Below are positions 60,144 to 64,000 of a stretch of 64,000 bases of DNA, in pieces. Location: NCBI GenBank assembly GCA_016165875.1, contig JABBOT010000029.1:310001-374000 (forward strand), written 5' to 3'. The position numbers were made by a program, and so were the translations under genes. Each line of letters begins with the position of its first letter. Positions within the stretch are counted from its first letter, which is position 1. The stretch comes from Acanthopleura granulata (Eukaryota > Mollusca > Polyplacophora > Chitonida > Chitonidae). The notes below the pieces were generated by a model. That model did not search any database. It saw only the letters and a list, made by a program, of their open reading frames with translations, and had not been told where the DNA came from.

Positions 60144-60200
60144 CTTCCAGCCATCCTCAAAATACGTATCCCCATGTAAAACATCCAAATTCGACGCCAT
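60144..60200 (-). CDS. Possible first coding exon of an unidentified minus-strand gene
   Basis: On the minus strand an ATG in a strong Kozak context (GGCCATGGCG) opens MASNLDVLHGDTYFEDGWK. It runs to an AAG/GTAAAG donor in phase 0. I do not recognise the protein and could not find its second exon at lower coordinates. The 59-bp segment that contains the ATG is duplicated directly upstream (60225-60283), which places a second ATG out of frame before the proposed start. It could be chance. The Kozak context and donor are seen; the gene is inferred. Confidence 0.35.
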
Positions 60201-60283
60201 GGCCGCAATACTCTGCATGAATCGGTATCCCCATGTAAAACATCCAAATTCGACGCCATGGCCGCAATACTCTGCATGAATCG
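60166..60283. repeat. Perfect 59-bp tandem duplication
   Basis: GTATCCCCATGTAAAACATC onward is present twice, 60166-60224 and 60225-60283, with no difference that I can see. It is very recent or an assembly product. Confidence 0.95.
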
Positions 60284-60346
60284 GTTATTGCGTGTTGTGG
60301 GGAGGCAGCGATTGCTGAATTCTGGACGTACCACAGGATTTTGCAA

Positions 60347-61845
60347 TGTCAGCTCACTGTTGTGTTAAGGAACAAAGAGATTTATGGCCGTTCTGAAGTA
60401 TCAGCGCTTGACCATCAATGCGTATATCATACACCAGCGTGAATGCAAATTAATCCCGGGAAAACATCCATGTCAATATTTTGTAAAAAGGACATGTAGT
60501 TTTGGGTATCTATAGGCGATAGAAGGTGCCCCAATCGGTCACCAACCGCCCACCACGAATAATGCAGTTATCAGTCGTCAGTATGCAGTACCTGTCAGTA
60601 TATAAGTAATAGGAAAAATTTCCTGTGGTGAGGAGGAAATTTTATAGGCTTAGTGTTTTATAATTTTATTTCCCGAAAGTCTCATTTTGAGGATGTATTC
60701 ATGTGTTTGCCTGGTACTCTTTATAGTCACTAATAATGAAAAGGCACGCATCAAGTTTGAACAAAAGTCAAACAAATTATTTAAGCAAAGTGCCTTAATT
60801 ACATCTTTGCTTTTTCTGATCAGGTTTTCATTCACGTACATGTAGGAGTTGTACTTGCTATGATTTCTGTTTGACTTTGGATTCAATCATAGAGGCAAAA
60901 TAGACAGAGGCACTACCCGCCCGGTCAATCCGGGGAGACAGATTTACCAGCTGTTAGTGACCGTGGTAGGGCAGTGTTTGATGTAGGCCTATACAATATA
61001 CAATACTGCTCGTCATCAGAGGGAGAGCACGAGCGGGGCTTAGGATTATATGCTCTATATGGAATCCATCACGCAAACTAACTCCAAATTCTACCCTCAA
61101 TACATACTTAGTACGTGTTACGAAATCCCTGTACATAATACACGCAACACGCTGGCCGAGCCAAAGTGTCTGTTGGCAGCCGTGAGTCAACCCGTCAGTG
61201 GACGAGTCCACTAAGTGGTGTAAAATGCACCGCTGGACTAGACCCTGCGCGTAGGCGCAGAGACACTGCTTGGTTAACTCAGATCAAACATACTTTTTTG
61301 CTCGAAGTCCATAGCATTTTCTTTCCACGTCCAAACCTGGCAAATTCCACACATCTGTATTCGAAATCGCGAACATCCGGGCATTAGTGGTTTTACTCGC
61401 ACCAACACGCTTTGCTCGCTCAGACACGGCGGTGAAAACATTGTCAAAATAAGATGGGGGTCAATTGGGAACTCATAAGTACAAAAACTATGAGGTTAAT
61501 AAAACTGTTGCTGCTGTTTTTGAACCTTGAAATCCGACTTTTTTGATTATTAGAAGTTACTAGTGGTTTCCGTAACATACTACGGAATGAAATGGACTGA
61601 CCGGAGCTAACATTCAAACGAATCCATAGTAGCGGATGTTTCCAGAGGCATACGGATATAGTTCCAGATTTCGACACTGGGTGTTTCACGCCACCAATAT
61701 TGATCCTGATGGGGTATCACTTAAATTGTGTTCGCCCCTGTTATAAACTCTGTGGGAACTGGGATATCTGTGTCATTAGTAGGACTATACAAAAGGCTAC
61801 AATATTAATCGAAATTTTATGGATGTTCCATTACTGGAGGTTACC
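60347..61845. other. No gene recognised
   Basis: No coding exon or repeat family recognised. Two small perfect palindromes are present: AGTGGACGAGTCCACT (61196-61211) and CTGCGCGTAGGCGCAG (61245-61260). Confidence 0.4.
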
Positions 61846-62309
61846 CTTGCTTCTGATTTGGTAACTGGTTTAGTAACTTTAGGGGTTGTTAATGTGTCCT
61901 AAGGAGGGTGTAGCTGGGTAATGACTTAGCAGGAGATAAAGTCAAGGCGTGTCCTCATGTCTGTAATATTCTGGTTTCCGTCGGAAATACAGAAGACTTC
62001 CAGAAGGAATTTCCAGGCATATTTCCGTCTTGTGTGCTTACTAGAGCACAGAAAAGAGATAGAGAGAGGGAGAAGACAATTCTTCGATTACCATTGGGGA
62101 TTCTGCTTGTAATATTAATTTGGCTGAAACTTTTTTTCCTGATATTGATGGTGTAGAGGGTGGTCAGGAGTTACTAGACAATCTTGCGTTCGAAGGATCT
62201 GATGTGGTTACACAACAACAGTCAGATTCTGAATTACGGAAGTTGAGTAAGTCTGCTTTATCTGTATAGGACATTGCTGATGTACCTGTTGGTTATTACA
62301 TGGAGAATG

Positions 62310-62569
62310 GTGTATTTATTTATTTGAATGGTGTTTTACGCAGTGCGCAAGAATATTTCACAAATACGACGGCGGCCTGCGTTATGGTGGGAGGAAACTG
62401 GGAAGAGCCCGGGGTAAACCCACGACCTTCCGCAGGTTGCTGGCAGACCTTCCCACGTACGGCCGGAGAGGAAGCCAGCATGAGCTGGACTTGAACTCAC
62501 CGCGAGCGCATTGGTGGGAGGCTTCTGGGTCATTACGCTGCGCTAGAGAGTCACTGAGCCACGGAACCC
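62310..62569 (-). mobile_element. SINE family 1, full length, with target-site duplication, inside the retroelement
   Basis: Complete from the (TTTA) tail to the tRNA-like head (complement of GGCTCAGTGACTCTCTAG...). Flanked by TTACATGGAGAATG (62296-62309) and TTACATGGAGGATG (62570-62583), a 14-bp target-site duplication with one mismatch. It inserted into the Gmr1-like element after that element arrived, so it is younger. Confidence 0.92.
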
Positions 62570-63611
62570 TTACATGGAGGATGAGTTTTTGATGGGAAAG
62601 TACAGATCTCCTCATGTATCAATTAATCATGATTGGGCAGTTTTCAGTCAAGTTGTCTTACCTCCAAGTTACGACAGGAAGTACTTAGAATGGTTCACGA
62701 GATTCCAATTTGTGGATATATAGAAAGACAGAAAGTAAAATCACTCTCCATCTTTGTTGGCCCAGGATTCACAAGGATGTGGCTATTTTTTTGTTAGACA
62801 TGTCACACCTCTCTGCTTGTAGGAAAACCACAGTATAGTGTAAGACCTGCACCTTTAATTCCTATTCCTGCTTTTGCTGAGCCTTTTAGTAAGGCACTCA
62901 CTGATTGTAATGGTCCATTACCTAGAACCTAGGATGCATGTATCTTTTGACTATTATGGATACAGGTACTAAATTAGCTGAAGCTCTCCCACTGAAACAG
63001 ATAACTGCTCCTCATATAGTTAATAGTCTGTTACAGTTTTTCACCAGGTAGGGCTTGCATATGGAAATACAATCGACCAGACGTAAAATTTTATGTTAGG
63101 CTTATTTCAAGAAGTTATGTATCAGCTGGGGATTAAGCAACTTAAATCCACAGTCTATCGCCTCAGCCCCAAGGGGCTTTGGAAAGATCTCACAAAGGCA
63201 CGAAGAATGCTCTCCGAGTTTAGTGTATGGATTACCCTGTAGATTGGGACAAAGGCATTCCACTTGTATTGTTTGCCACTAGGGACACCCTAATGAGTAA
63301 ACTGCGTTCAGTCCATTTGAGTTGGTGTATGGTCACCAGGTTAGAAGTCGTATAGCTTTCATGAATGAGCGTATCTTAGCCCAGGAAACAAACGCAAATT
63401 TGTTGGATTATGTTTCGCAATTTCGTGACAGGCTAAGGAAAGCCTGCTCGTGATAATTTAGACCTCACACGAGAAAATGAAACTGTACTGTGGCAAGGAA
63501 TTTTTTTCCTGGGCATTAGGTTTTGGTTTTATGGGCTATATCTCAGAGCCCACTTAAGGCTAAGTTTAGTGGACCATATAAGGTGATGGAGAAAGACTGT
63601 GGCATATTAAT

Positions 63612-63953
63612 ATGCTCAAGAAGTACCATTCCCGTGATCAAATTCGGTCAGTGACTGTGGTTAGCACAATATTAAAACATGCACAGGAGAGTGCTGAGTT
63701 GTTTACTACATGTACTGAGTCCAAACAGCGAGGTAGGCATTTAAGTGGATTTGTTAGACCTAAGTCGGATAACTCGGGTGTTTTGAGCAATTTAGATGAA
63801 GTGTTACGTCGTCTTTCTAAAAGTCAGAGGCAGGATATCTGTAAGTTTCCCGAGACATGCCCTGATGTATGTTCGGATATACCAGGTTGTACTAAAACTG
63901 CAGTGCATGATGTAGATGTAGGAGGGGCTGCGCCCATTAAACAACAACCATAA
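63612..63953 (+). pseudogene. Longest intact frame of the Gmr1-like element: integrase tail joined to reverse-transcriptase leader
   Basis: 113 codons. Starts with MLKKYHSRDQ, the end of the integrase; then a linker with NLDEVLRRLSKSQRQDI and CPDVCSDIPG; then HDVDVGGAAPIKQQP, stopping at TAA where the family continues PYR. The continuity in one frame of integrase end and reverse-transcriptase leader directly shows the IN-before-RT order. Confidence 0.8.
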
Positions 63954-64000
63954 AGTTAAAGTTAAGCCTGCAAAGTTAAAGTTTGTTAACCAGAAAATAC

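Larger units (their letters stand above)
61846..64000 (+). pseudogene. Broken Gmr1-like Ty3/gypsy retrotransposon pol region, runs off the right edge
   Basis: Fragments in several frames give, in order: LGNDLAGDKV-like and VLTRAQKR blocks that end the protease/linker region (about 61890-62060); integrase zinc-finger and core pieces (HEIP, VGKPQYS, RPAPLIPIP, DCNGPLP, DWDKGIP-like, SPFELVYGHQVR; about 62640-63430); the NMLKKYH segment that closes the integrase (63609-63632); and the HDVDVGGAAPIKQQP leader normally just before reverse transcriptase (63903-63950). Integrase before reverse transcriptase is the arrangement known from Gmr1-like elements, unlike ordinary Ty3/gypsy. Stops and frameshifts are many and a SINE splits it, so it is inactive. 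Confidence 0.8.

Overview
The window is invertebrate nuclear DNA, AT-rich, with long introns and many repeats. It is probably from a mollusc (bivalve- or gastropod-like). The organism is inferred from several copies of two tRNA-derived SINE-like families whose tail I associate with mollusc genomes, from decayed Harbinger and Ty3/gypsy (Gmr1-type) elements, and from frequent ACATGTACATGT-like motifs. No taxonomic marker gene is present, so this is an inference. I see no bacterial operons, CRISPR arrays or RNA genes.

Main gene: about 20.6-56.0 kb on the + strand is one large, almost complete M13-family zinc metalloendopeptidase (neprilysin / endothelin-converting-enzyme type). I assembled it exon by exon from splice sites, phase and homology. 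The exon with the cytoplasmic tail and membrane anchor was not found; it must lie upstream in the window unrecognised, or outside it. From the Ser/Thr/Pro-rich stalk exon to the stop, the joined frame is open for about 821 residues and ends in the family's C-terminal Cys-x-x-Trp.

The most interesting property is that parts of the gene are present twice, in matching phase: exon 4 (N-terminal lobe; copies 4a and 4b, 59 bp apart), exon 15 (the HEITH zinc-binding exon; 15a and 15b, 2.4 kb apart), and the two last exons as a cassette (19a-20a and 19b-20b). Frame logic makes the exon 4 and exon 15 pairs mutually exclusive: including both gives an immediate stop, and skipping both also breaks the frame. 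The gene could therefore make up to 2 x 2 x 2 = 8 ectodomain isoforms. Two introns begin with tandem arrays that amplify the exon/intron junction itself (exon 7, about 40-bp unit, 1.4 kb; exon 10, 61-bp unit).

Layout: 1-3487 is a decayed Harbinger element with a HARBI1-type transposase pseudogene (+) facing a Myb/SANT-type accessory pseudogene (-). From 3.6 to 20.5 kb are a SINE, inverted-repeat (MITE-like) elements, a 3.2-kb minisatellite with a 24-bp unit and higher-order structure, and unassigned sequence. From 20.6 to 56.0 kb is the peptidase gene with repeat-filled introns. From 56 to 61.8 kb are a CGAAAG-rich foldback, SINE pieces and a possible first coding exon of a minus-strand gene (about 60.2 kb). 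From 61.85 kb to the right edge is a broken Gmr1-like Ty3/gypsy element, with integrase upstream of reverse transcriptase, split by a SINE with a clear target-site duplication.
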